Assembly: GCF_014256275.1 (NCBI RefSeq)
Contig: NZ_JACCFE010000002.1
Coordinates: 3,700,001-3,764,000, forward strand
Direction of reading: 5' to 3'
From: Rhodococcus sp. 4CII
GTDB lineage: Bacteria > Actinomycetota > Actinomycetes > Mycobacteriales > Mycobacteriaceae
DNA: 64,000 nucleotides
Shown here: positions 16,001-24,800 of the stretch, piece by piece
Numbering within the stretch: the first letter of the stretch is position 1
Layout: each line of letters opens with the position of its first letter
The notes under the pieces: model-generated
Database searches by the model: none
What the model saw: the letters and a program-made list of their open reading frames with translations, nothing else
What the model was told of the DNA's origin: nothing
Made by a program: the position numbers and the translations under genes

Positions 16001-17062
16001 GAGCACGCCGTACGGCAGCTGCAGCAGCAGCCACGCGTTGTTGTAGATCGCGGGACCCGACGCGTCCGCGTGGGACGAGATGCGGGTGGCGACGATCATG
16101 CCGGCCTGGCTGATCAGTACGTACAGGATGATGGCGACGGCCATGCCACCGAACTGCTTGAGCCGGTCGTCGAGGCCCCACAGCGGTTTCAGCGAGATGC
16201 CCTCGCGCCGGATGGCGGGCACCAGGCTGAGCGCCTGCACGACGACACCGAGGGTGACGCCGACGCCGAGAACGAGCAGTTTCGGGTCGCTCATCCGCAC
16301 CGGGTCGAGGGTGATCTCCCCCGGGGTCGCGTAGTAGATCACCAGCACCGTGAGCATCACGACGTTGTTCAGCACCGGCGCCCAGGCCCCGGGTTTGAAC
16401 ACCTGCCGGGTGTTGAGAATGGCGGTGAGCAGCGCCGACAGTCCGTAGAACAGGATCGCGGGCAGGAGCAGATAGGACAGGGCTGTGGTGAGGGACGTGT
16501 TCACCTTGCCGTCCGCCGACAGGAAGACGTGGGTGGTGAGTATCGGCGCCGCAGCGGTCGCGAGGAGCGCCGCCGTCCCCAGCAGCACGCACGTCGCGGT
16601 GAACAGGCGCCGCACGAACGCCGCACCCTGGTCGGAGTCCTCGCGCTCGGCGCGCACCAGGACGGGCACGACGATCGCGGTGAGCACGGCACCCAGCACG
16701 AGCTCGGAGATCATATTCGGAATCTGGCTGGCGACCGTGAACGAGCTGGCGACCGAGCCACCCAGCAGCGTCAGGACCAGGAGCTGTTTGGCGAATCCGG
16801 TGATGCGGCTGACGAGCGTCGCGACCGCGATCGAACCGGTGGACGCGAGGAGGCGGGAGTTGCTCTGCTTCTGCGGCGCGGTCGACGGCCCGGAGTCCCG
16901 GACCGGAGGCGGCGTTGGGTCGACCCGGATGGCCGCGAACTGCACCGTCGGCGCCTCGTCCGGCCGGATCTCCCGAGCCCAGTGGTCCCGCTCCCACGGT
17001 GCGACCCGGGGATGGGAGCGATCGGGAAGCCTCTGGCCCCTACTGGGCAAGTTCCCGGTCAT
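13067..17062 (-). CDS. murJ: MurJ lipid II flippase fused to pseudokinase and extracytoplasmic domain
   Basis: 1331 residues, longer than the roughly 1184 of M. tuberculosis Rv3910. After a 70-residue cytoplasmic lead, a MurJ/MviN core of about 14 membrane segments spans about 72-600 (SRITGFAKQLLVLTLLGG, SFTVASQIPNMISELVLGA, LLQLPYGVLGVTVLTAIMPR). A low-complexity Asp/Lys/Ser/Gly linker covers about 605-830. A kinase-like domain follows (about 835-1110) but lacks the catalytic lysine (VALTFVD) and the HRD and DFG motifs, so it is a pseudokinase. A single membrane segment (about 1150-1175) leads to an outer discoidin-like domain. MurJ flips lipid II; the mycobacterial pseudokinase is a PknB substrate that recruits FhaA. 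It overlaps the upstream DUF6049 gene by four bases. Confidence 0.95.
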   Translation of the reverse strand: MTGNLPSRGQRLPDRSHPRVAPWERDHWAREIRPDEAPTVQFAAIRVDPTPPPVRDSGPSTAPQKQSNSRLLASTGSIAVATLVSRITGFAKQLLVLTLLGGSVASSFTVASQIPNMISELVLGAVLTAIVVPVLVRAEREDSDQGAAFVRRLFTATCVLLGTAALLATAAAPILTTHVFLSADGKVNTSLTTALSYLLLPAILFYGLSALLTAILNTRQVFKPGAWAPVLNNVVMLTVLVIYYATPGEITLDPVRMSDPKLLVLGVGVTLGVVVQALSLVPAIRREGISLKPLWGLDDRLKQFGGMAVAIILYVLISQAGMIVATRISSHADASGPAIYNNAWLLLQLPYGVLGVTVLTAIMPRLSRNAAADDTPAVVDDLSVATRLTMISLIPIITFLTFAGPEIGQALYGYGNFGSGDAERLGEAVSWSAFTLIPYSLVLIQLRVFYAREQAWTPTWIVLGITVVKIALSALTPMIASSDDQVVILLGAANGLGYITGALVGGWLLHRSLGNLQMANVGKTVWVVVLASMAGALVMLGADRLLGLDRLTSLFGGPGSMVRVMISGVLMLAVTFVILWFAKVPEIVSITVAVTRKVRALRGRGAAPEPEVDPLADAETELIPVVRATPPDVGGQPRGIERPGGLPYPGHERVGSPPGTGRSWAFENEGVRVSDDDVAGSKRAGGSTVQASERDSAATPEGVDAPTTRISSESASTASAKSDKKDGAGTSQKKDGDTSAKSGDAPKSGQSKDTGDRNGADAETKAVPATASDDAGESRRDKRHMGAAPARDLSYDTGVIPITPAPGREPGAGPRRTPRGPKLIPGASVAGGRYRLLTPHGGSRGLQFWQALDVKLDREVALTFVDAEQRSTSAGPEGPQAILSRTLRLGRINSPGLARVLDVVRGSSGGIVVAEWTPGRSLREMADTKPSPIGAASAIRALAAAAETAHRAGGALSIDHPDRVRISINGDAVLAFPATLADSDSSTDVRGLGAMLYALITARWPLADPSAPAGDPSPRPGSVGGMRLADRDSSGQPIGPRVIRPEVPFEISAVALRSLEPNGGIRTAATVQHILDQASVVNDKTEFIPALRLGQRGPGPSGHALADPEALEAEKKKSNRMIAALVGLAIVTIIVLALLGFWLATFLTGSSSDAPLTEQDFGLTTSAEAPSNPESPAPAPAPAANVAPVKPSGATVFSPQGTPDSAANARLAVDGNTSTVWSTDSYFQPFPALKNGVGLMVTLDEPATLSSVWINSPTPGTNVEIRSAPSENPTLDQTQVLGSKVLGNGVTEIPVKSEGPTKNVLVWITGLSNSGGKNQSSIADIGFNAAT

Positions 17063-19461
17063 GAACGTTCGTACCCTTCGTCAGCTGGATCCGGCTGGCC
17101 GCGGAATCGATGCCACAGCCGGCGGCCGGCGAGGAACAGCAACAGAGCACCCGCGCATGCTGTCAGTATCGCCAACGCCTGCCCGTACGCGTTGGACCGT
17201 ACCGTCACGCTGGTCGGCTCTCCCAGTTGCTGTCCATCGGCGGTGGTCAGAGAGAATTCGATGACGAGCTTGCGCGAGTCGTTGGCCTCGGTGGGCACGG
17301 TGAGGGTGCGGCTGCCGCGCGGGGGCAGTGTCGTGGGGCCGATGTCGGTGATCGTCATCCCCGACGGCGCATCCACCTGCAGGCGCACCGTGATCCCGAC
17401 CGGAAGGTCGTTCCGGGCCACCAGCAGCAGCGGGCTCTGTTCCGACGCCAGCGTGTACACGCCGCCGGGCGAGACGACGGTGACGGCCGCGAACATGTCG
17501 TCCATGGTCTCGGCCACTTCGTCGGCGCGGAGGTCGGCCGCCTCTTCCGCGGACCGTCGCTCGTCGTCACGGCGGTGCGCGAGGCTCATCGACCGCACGA
17601 TGTCCTCACGCAGGGGCGCCGTGAACCGTTCCGGTGTGAGGGGGGCCTGCGGGTCGTCGACCAGTGCGGCGTTCAGCGCTTCGATGCGCGGCATCTGGGT
17701 GGTCGCGGTGTCGCGGAGGTGTGCGGGGACGCCGTCCTCGGCGGCCTGATCCGGGTAGTCCAGGGACGCGACCTCGGGTGATCCGGGTTGACGCCCCAGC
17801 AGGGCGGGCAGCGGGCGGGACGTGGCCAGCCCCGACCGCATCAGCGAGGACACCGTCGACAGCAGCGTCTTCGCGTCGTCGGCGCCTGCCGTCCACAGTT
17901 GCGGCGGCACCACCATCAGCGAACGGGGTGAGCCGGAGACCTTCGCTGCTTCCGGTTCGAGGGCAGACCAGGACACCGCACCGAGAGCGTCTTGCAGTCG
18001 CGCGGTCTGCGAATCGTCGGACAGGTCGTACCGGGCACGTTCGGGGGTGTAGGACGGGGTTTGCGGGGTCGTCCCCATGGCGGCGAGTGCCGTGCCGACG
18101 GACGGGTCGAACAGCAGGGCGTCGACGCTTCCGGCGGCCGTGGTCGTCTCGGCGGCGGCTGGGGTGCTTCCCCCGGTACCGGGGACGGGGACGGGAACCG
18201 GGGGCGGTGTCGCCTCGATGAGATGGGCGCTGTCGCGGCGTGTGGTCGTGTCGACGGAATTCGCGGCCACGAGCGTGGTGGTGGCCGCGTCGCCGCGGAG
18301 CATCTGCGCCGTCGCGTCGTCGAGCACGCCCGCGTCGCTCCACACGAAATTGCGCAGCGACGTGACTCCGAGCACATTGTCGACGATGTCGGCGGGGGCC
18401 TCGACCGCGGTGGCGGTGAGGTCGGGGTTCCCGATCTCGGTGATCGCGGACAGGTCGGCCTGTGCGAACGGCACCGACGTGGTGCACATGGTCGCGGCCA
18501 GCGTCCGGGCCCGGTCGAGCCATGCGGACGCGGCGGCCTTGCCCTCGCCCTCGTGCACGGAACCGGTGGGATCGGACGGATCGTCCACCACCAGGTAACC
18601 GCGGGTCATGTTCTCGACGGTGATCAGCAGGTCGGGGTCCACCGCCAGGCACAGACTGTCCCGCAGCGCGTGGTCGCGATCGACGCTTTCCCGGGTCGCG
18701 AACTCGGCCGCGGCCAGCAGTTCGTCGAGCCGGCCCCCGTCCGCCAGTGAGGTCGCGAGATCGTCGTCGACGAGCCGGACCGGTTCGGTGACCGAGCCGG
18801 GGACACCCGCCGCGAGCCGCGGCCGGTCGGCCAGCGGCCACAACATGGTGACGGCGACCGGGCTGGAGATGTCCGGGGGCACGGCCGGGCTGCCGGGCAC
18901 GCCGAACACGGGCAGAAGGAAGCGGGCGTCGTCGAGGCGCGCGGCGCCGCCGTACTCGGGGGTGCCGTTCACGTTCACCATCAGCGGGTACACGCCCGGT
19001 TCGGTGATGTCGAGGGACACGTCGGTATCGGAGCGGAGCGGCAGCGACAGCGTGAACTGCTTGCTCTGCCCCTCGTCGAGGCGTCCCGCGACCGTGTCGA
19101 ACATGCCGACCGTGTCGTATCGGGACTGATCGAGGGTCAGAGATGTGCGGAGGCCCTCGCTGCTCGCGACGGCGGGGGCGCGTTGCAGTCGCACGCTGAC
19201 GTCGCGGACCGTGCGGTCGCCGATGTTCTCCACCGATCCCGTGACCGTCACGAACGGGTCGCTGGTGGTGGTGACAGTGGACGGCGTGACGTTGTCGATG
19301 TGCAGTGCGAGAAACTCGGGGTCCTCGTCGACCATCTGCGTCCCGGCGCTCTCGGGCGGCACGGGATCCTGGGCGGTCGCCACAACGGTGCTGGTGGGAG
19401 CCAGAACGACCGCGAGTGCGGTCAACGTCACGGCACCTACCCGACGCAAAGCCATCCTCAT
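17059..19461 (-). CDS. DUF6049-family secreted/membrane-anchored protein (Rv3909-like)
   Basis: 800 residues. An N-terminal signal peptide (RRVGAVTLTALAVVLAPTST, cleavage near ATAQD) and one C-terminal membrane segment (about 755-780, ALAILTACAGALLLFLAG) with a basic cytoplasmic tail make this a type I envelope protein. The body contains beta-sandwich-like segments near both ends (VTGSVENIGDRTVRDVSVRL; a later one ending GSRTLTVPTE). The family is conserved next to murJ in mycolic-acid bacteria; its function is not established. Four-base overlaps with the NUDIX gene upstream and murJ downstream indicate an operon dedicated to the cell envelope. Confidence 0.88.
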   Translation of the reverse strand: MRMALRRVGAVTLTALAVVLAPTSTVVATAQDPVPPESAGTQMVDEDPEFLALHIDNVTPSTVTTTSDPFVTVTGSVENIGDRTVRDVSVRLQRAPAVASSEGLRTSLTLDQSRYDTVGMFDTVAGRLDEGQSKQFTLSLPLRSDTDVSLDITEPGVYPLMVNVNGTPEYGGAARLDDARFLLPVFGVPGSPAVPPDISSPVAVTMLWPLADRPRLAAGVPGSVTEPVRLVDDDLATSLADGGRLDELLAAAEFATRESVDRDHALRDSLCLAVDPDLLITVENMTRGYLVVDDPSDPTGSVHEGEGKAAASAWLDRARTLAATMCTTSVPFAQADLSAITEIGNPDLTATAVEAPADIVDNVLGVTSLRNFVWSDAGVLDDATAQMLRGDAATTTLVAANSVDTTTRRDSAHLIEATPPPVPVPVPGTGGSTPAAAETTTAAGSVDALLFDPSVGTALAAMGTTPQTPSYTPERARYDLSDDSQTARLQDALGAVSWSALEPEAAKVSGSPRSLMVVPPQLWTAGADDAKTLLSTVSSLMRSGLATSRPLPALLGRQPGSPEVASLDYPDQAAEDGVPAHLRDTATTQMPRIEALNAALVDDPQAPLTPERFTAPLREDIVRSMSLAHRRDDERRSAEEAADLRADEVAETMDDMFAAVTVVSPGGVYTLASEQSPLLLVARNDLPVGITVRLQVDAPSGMTITDIGPTTLPPRGSRTLTVPTEANDSRKLVIEFSLTTADGQQLGEPTSVTVRSNAYGQALAILTACAGALLLFLAGRRLWHRFRGQPDPADEGYERS

Positions 19462-20084
19462 CCGGCGTCTGGCCCCTTCTGGAGCTTCAGGTCGGGGGCG
19501 GTCGTCATCTTGGAGATCAAATCACCGGCGATTTCTGCGAGTTTCCGTTCGTCTGCGTAGGCCAGGCGTGATCCCAGCTCGGCGAGCGGCACCCACGCTA
19601 CCTCGGTGACTTCCACGTCTTCGTCCGACAGTTCCCCACCGAGGCATCTGAGCAGATAGTGGTGGACGGTCTTGTGGACGCGGCGGCCCTCGGTGACGAA
19701 CCAGTAGTCGATGCTGCCGAGCGACGCGAGGACGGTGCCCTGGATGCCGGTCTCTTCCTCGACCTCGCGCATCGCGGTCTGTTCCGCGGTCTCCCCCTGC
19801 TCGATGTGCCCCTTCGGCAGCGACCACAGCAGCCGCCCGCGACGATCGGTACGGCCGATCAGCGCGGCACACAGATTCTCCCGCGGTCCGCCGAGACCGT
19901 TCACGACGAGTCCGCCCGCGGAAGTTTCCCGCACCGTCCTCATGTGGGGTTTCGCGGGTTTGCCGACGGCGCCGCGCCGCCGCGAGTTGCGGCGACTCCT
20001 GTTCGCACGTTCGGCTGCAGACACCCCATCGATAGTAGTTGGCTTTACCGTTTCCACCTGAACGCCGCACCCGAACCGAGACAC
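19458..20084 (-). CDS. NUDIX hydrolase (MutT4-like)
   Basis: 208 residues from GTG 20084; a start at GTG 20045 is equally possible because the first 45 residues are variable and basic. The Nudix box begins GHIEQGETAEQTAMREV and continues EEETGI, with all key Glu and Gly residues. The segments RTVRETSAGGLVV and HKTVHHYLLRCLGGELSDED match the Rv3908 (MutT4) family. Members hydrolyse nucleoside diphosphate-X compounds; the exact substrate is uncertain. It is the first gene of the minus-strand NUDIX-DUF6049-murJ-sigM string and divergent from pcnA, as in M. tuberculosis. Confidence 0.9.
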   Translation of the reverse strand: MSRFGCGVQVETVKPTTIDGVSAAERANRSRRNSRRRGAVGKPAKPHMRTVRETSAGGLVVNGLGGPRENLCAALIGRTDRRGRLLWSLPKGHIEQGETAEQTAMREVEEETGIQGTVLASLGSIDYWFVTEGRRVHKTVHHYLLRCLGGELSDEDVEVTEVAWVPLAELGSRLAYADERKLAEIAGDLISKMTTAPDLKLQKGPDAG

Positions 20085-20173
20085 GTCGTGACAGTCTCGT
20101 GGTGAACCGAACTGCGAGGTGACAGCGTGTATGCGTATCCGGCTATTTGCGCACCTCGGTAAGCTTCCTGGAC

Positions 20174-21625
20174 GTGACTGCCCCTTCTCTCGACGACGAG
20201 CGCCGTACGCGACTGCTTGCCGGCGCCGCGGTGACGCTGCGCGAGCTGTCCGAAGTCCTGACGCCGCTCGGTGAGAAGTTCGCTTCCGCCGGTCACGAGT
20301 TGTACCTGGTGGGGGGCAGTGTCCGGGACGCGATCCTGGGTCGCCTCGGCACCGACCTCGACTTCACCACCGACGCCCGGCCGGAGCAGGTGCAGAAACT
20401 GCTGTCCGGCTGGGCCGACAACCAGTGGGACACGGGCATCGATTTCGGGACGATCAGCGCCGCGAAGGCGGGTCAGCAGATCGAGATCACGACGTACCGG
20501 GCCGACGCGTACGACCGGGTGTCGCGCAATCCCGTCGTCCAGTTCGGGACGAAACTCGAGGACGACCTGGTGCGGCGTGATTTCACGGTCAACGCGATGG
20601 CCGTGCGGATCGGCCCGGACGGTTCGCAGGACTTCGTCGACCCCCTGAACGGCATGAACGCGCTGCTGGCCGGGGTCCTGGACACGCCGTCTGCGCCGGA
20701 GAACTCGTTCAACGACGACCCGCTGCGCATGCTGCGTGCCGCCCGGTTCGTCTCCCAGCTGGGGTTCAGCCTGCACGAGCGCGTGCATGCGGCCATCGTC
20801 GACATGGCGCCGCAGATCGAGCGGATCACGGCCGAGCGCGTGCGGGCCGAACTCGACAAGCTGATTCTCGGCGAGTTCCCGATCGACGGGATGAACGTGA
20901 TGTGCGAGACGGGCCTGGCCGACTTCGTGCTGCCCGAGGTGCCGCAGATGAAGCTCGAAATCGACGAGCACCATCAGCACAAGGACGTGTACTGGCATTC
21001 GCTGACCGTGCTGAAACAGGCCGTCGACCTCGAGGACGGCGACCCCGACCTGGTGTTGCGGTGGGCGGCGTTGCTGCACGACGTCGGCAAACCGGACACG
21101 AAGCGCAACGAGCCGGGCGGCGGTGTGAGCTTCCACCACCACGAGGTGGTGGGCGCGAAGATGGTCCGCAAGCGGATGCGGGCCCTCAAGTACTCGAAGC
21201 AGATGGTCGACGACGTCTCGCAGCTCGTGTTCCTCCACCTGCGGTTCCACGGCTACGGCAAGGGGCAGTGGACCGACTCCGCGGTGCGCCGGTACGTGAC
21301 GGACGCCGGTCCCCTGCTGCCGCGCCTCCACAAGCTGGTCCGCGCCGATTGCACCACCCGCAACAAGCGCCGGGCGGCGGCGCTGCAGGCAACCTACGAC
21401 GACATCGAGGAGCGGATCGCCCGGCTCGCCGAGCAGGAAGACCTCGCGCGGGTGCGCCCCGACCTCGACGGCAACGCCATCATGGAGCTGCTCGGGATTC
21501 CGGCCGGACCCGACGTCGGCAAGGCGTGGAAGTTCCTCAAGGAGCTCCGGCTCGATCGCGGCCCCCTGGGCCGTGACGAGGCCGAGGCCGAACTGCTGTC
21601 GTGGTGGGCCGCTCAGCAGGCGTGA
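20174..21625 (+). CDS. pcnA: CCA tRNA nucleotidyltransferase
   Basis: 483 residues from GTG 20174; a TTG 27 bases upstream would add nine residues. The nucleotidyltransferase motif GGSVRDAILGRLGTDLDFTT with its DxD pair, the DFTVNAMAV segment and DDPLRMLRAARF are all present. A C-terminal HD domain contains LLHDVGKPDT and HHHEVVGAKM. The enzyme adds or repairs the 3' CCA of tRNA; the HD domain can have phosphodiesterase activity. Length matches mycobacterial PcnA (about 480). It is divergent from the NUDIX gene. Confidence 0.95.
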   Translation: MTAPSLDDERRTRLLAGAAVTLRELSEVLTPLGEKFASAGHELYLVGGSVRDAILGRLGTDLDFTTDARPEQVQKLLSGWADNQWDTGIDFGTISAAKAGQQIEITTYRADAYDRVSRNPVVQFGTKLEDDLVRRDFTVNAMAVRIGPDGSQDFVDPLNGMNALLAGVLDTPSAPENSFNDDPLRMLRAARFVSQLGFSLHERVHAAIVDMAPQIERITAERVRAELDKLILGEFPIDGMNVMCETGLADFVLPEVPQMKLEIDEHHQHKDVYWHSLTVLKQAVDLEDGDPDLVLRWAALLHDVGKPDTKRNEPGGGVSFHHHEVVGAKMVRKRMRALKYSKQMVDDVSQLVFLHLRFHGYGKGQWTDSAVRRYVTDAGPLLPRLHKLVRADCTTRNKRRAAALQATYDDIEERIARLAEQEDLARVRPDLDGNAIMELLGIPAGPDVGKAWKFLKELRLDRGPLGRDEAEAELLSWWAAQQA

Positions 21626-21830
21626 CTCGCCCGCCCATCATTGTGTGACCACGGTCACGTCGATCATCGACTCGTCCGAACGGACTCACCACTGCGCCGC
21701 ACCCCGGGTGCGAGAGACGTCATCGAACGCTCACGGGGGTTAATCCCGACGAAACACGCCGGTCTGCACCATTGATACAGGTCGTGAGCCAGGTGGACAC
21801 GCGGCGACCGTGCAGGTGAGGAGCGAGTCG

Positions 21831-24800
21831 ATGCAGCAGCAGAAAGCCGGGACTTCCACAGTGAAGACCGCCTGCTCGTACTGCGGTGTCGGCTGCGGCA
21901 TGGTGCTCGAGGTCGGGATCGATCCCGAGACGAATGCCCGCCGGGTGCTCGGGGCATCCGGCGACAAGGACCATCCCACCAACTTCGGGCGGCTCTGCAC
22001 CAAGGGTGCGACGAGCGCGGAGATGCTCGTGGCCGGTGGCCGCATGGAAACCGGGTACGTGCGGGACGAGCGCGGGGAGGCGCCCACCGCGGTGGACGTC
22101 GGCGCCGCCATCAGCGAGACCGCCCGCCGCCTGAAGGAACAACTCGACAAGCATGGCCCCGACGCCCTGTCCTTCTATGTCTCCGGGCAGATGTCCATCG
22201 AGGCGCAGTACCTGATCACCAAACTGGCGAAGGGTTTCGTCGGGACCAACCAGATCGAGTCGAACTCGCGGCTGTGCATGGCCAGCGCGGGCACCGGCTA
22301 CAAGCAGTCGCTGGGTGCTGACGGTCCGCCCGGCTCGTATCAGGATTTCGACAAGGCCGACGTGTTCTTCGTGATCGGCGCCAACATGGCCGACTGCCAC
22401 CCCATCCTGTTCCTGCGGATGATGGACCGGATCAAGGCCGGCGCCAAGCTGATCGTCGTCGATCCGCGCCGCAACGCGACCGCCGACAAGGCCGGCCTGT
22501 TCATGCAGATTGCCCCGGGCACCGACCTCGCACTGCTCAACGGCCTGCTGCACCTGCTCGTGCAGAACGGGCACACCGATCCCGAGTTCATCGCCGAGTT
22601 CACCGAGGGCTGGGAGGTGATGCCGGAGTTCCTCGAGGAGTACACCCCCGAGAAGGTCGCGGAGATCACCGGCATCCCCGAATCCGACATCCGGCAGGCC
22701 GCCCGGTGGATCGGTGAGGCCGACAACTGGATGAGCTGCTGGACGATGGGCCTCAACCAGAGCACCCACGGCACGTGGAACACCAACGCGATCTGCAACC
22801 TGCACCTGGCCACCGGGGCGATCTGCCGTCCGGGCAGCGGCCCGTTCTCCCTCACCGGTCAGCCGAACGCCATGGGCGGCCGCGAAATGGGGTACATGGG
22901 TCCCGGTCTGCCGGGCCAGCGGTCGGTGCTCGCCGCCGACGATCGGGCGTTCATCGAGGGCCTGTGGGAGCTGCCCGAAGGCAGCATCCGCACCGAGGTC
23001 GGCACCGGCACCGTCGACATGTTCGAGCGCATGGTGGCGGGCGACATCAAGGCCTGCTGGATCATCTGCACCAATCCCGTTGCGACCGTAGCCAACCGGC
23101 GGACCGTCATCGAAGGGCTCGAGGCCGCCGATCTCGTGATCACCCAGGACGTCTTCCTCGACACCGAGACCAACGGGTACGCCGACATCCTGCTGCCCGG
23201 GGCACTCTGGGCGGAGTCGGATTCGGTGATGATCAACTCCGAGCGCAACCTCACCCTGCTGCAGCAGGCCGTCGACCCGGTCGGTCAGGCGCTGCCCGAC
23301 TGGCAGATCATCGCCCGCGTCGCCTGCGAGATGGGGTATGCGGACGGGTTCACCTACGAGTCCTCGGAGGACGTGTTCGAGGAGATCAAGCGCACCTGGA
23401 ATCCCAAGACCGGCTACGACCTTCGCGGCGTCAGCTACGACCGCCTGCGGGAGACGCCGGTGCAGTGGCCGAGCCCACCCGGTAACCGCACCGACCGCAA
23501 CCCGATCCGCTACGTCAACGACGGCGTGAGCCAGAATCTGCTGTCCGCTCCCGACGGTTCACTCCCCCGCCTCGCGTTCGCTACCGCGAGCGGCAAGGCC
23601 GTCTTCTTCCCGCGCCCGCACATGCTGCCCGCGGAGATGCCCGACGACGACTACCCCCTGGTCCTCAACACCGGGCGCCTGCAGCACCAATGGCACACCA
23701 TGACGAAGACCGGCAAGGTCGCCAAGCTCAACAAGTTGAACTCCGGCCCGTTCGTCGAGATCAATCCGGCCGATGCGCAGAAGCTTTCGATTTCCGACGG
23801 CGACAAGGTGGAGGTCGCGTCCCGGCGCGGCCGCGCGGTGCTTCCCGCGGTCGTCAGCGACCGGGTGCTGCCCGGAGGCTGTTTCGCGCCGTTCCACTGG
23901 AACGACTCGTTCGGTGAATACCTCAGCATCAACGCCGTCACCAACGACGCCGTCGACCCCACGTCCTTCCAGCCGGAGTTCAAGGTGTGTGCCGTCTCCC
24001 TGACCCGGGTGGCACCCGTGTCGACGGCCGGGGAATCGGAATCCGGTGGTGCGCTTGCCCTCGCGCAGGGTTCGCCGGCCGCCGAGATGAGCCGCATTCT
24101 CGGACTGGACGATTCCGCCTCACCCAGTTTCGACGAGCACGAACGCACGTACCTCGCGGGTCTGCTGGCCGGTTTGCAATCCGCCGAACTGCAGGGCGTT
24201 CCGGTCCTTCCGCGCACCGCGCCGATCTCCGGATCGAAGAGGGTGTGGCTGGACGGCCTGATGGCGGGCCTGTTCTCCCGGGCCGACGTCCCGGACGGCA
24301 CCGTGGTGCCGTCCGGGAGTCCGGCGAACGCTGAATCGGTCCAGCAACCGGTGGTGGTGGTGTGGGCGTCGCAGACCGGCAACGCGGAGGAGTTCGCCGC
24401 CGAATGCGCCGAACATCTCCAAGCGGCCGGGCACGGCACCCGCCTGGTAGGGATGGACGACTACGACGTCGCGAGCCTCGCCGACGTCCGCGATCTCCTC
24501 ATCATCACCAGCACGTTCGGTGACGGCGACGCCCCCGACAACGGCAGCAATTTCTGGTCGGCGCTCAGCAGCGACGAGGCACCGAAGCTGTCGCAGACCC
24601 GGTACGCCGTCCTGGCTTTCGGCGACTCGAACTACGGCGACTTCTGCGGGCACGGCAAGCGGATCGATGCCCGGCTGGAGCAGCTCGAGGCGAAGCGCCT
24701 GATCGAGCGCGTCGATTGTGAACCCGACTACGAGGACAAGGCCCGGCAGTGGTTGAGCCAGGTGGAGAACCTGGTCCGCGAGCGTGCGACCGACGGCGCC

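Noticed and set aside
15533..17749. A 738-codon forward frame opposite murJ
   Set aside because: Composition (runs of Asp, Arg, Gln, Gly) is that of an antisense shadow; murJ and DUF6049 account for this DNA.
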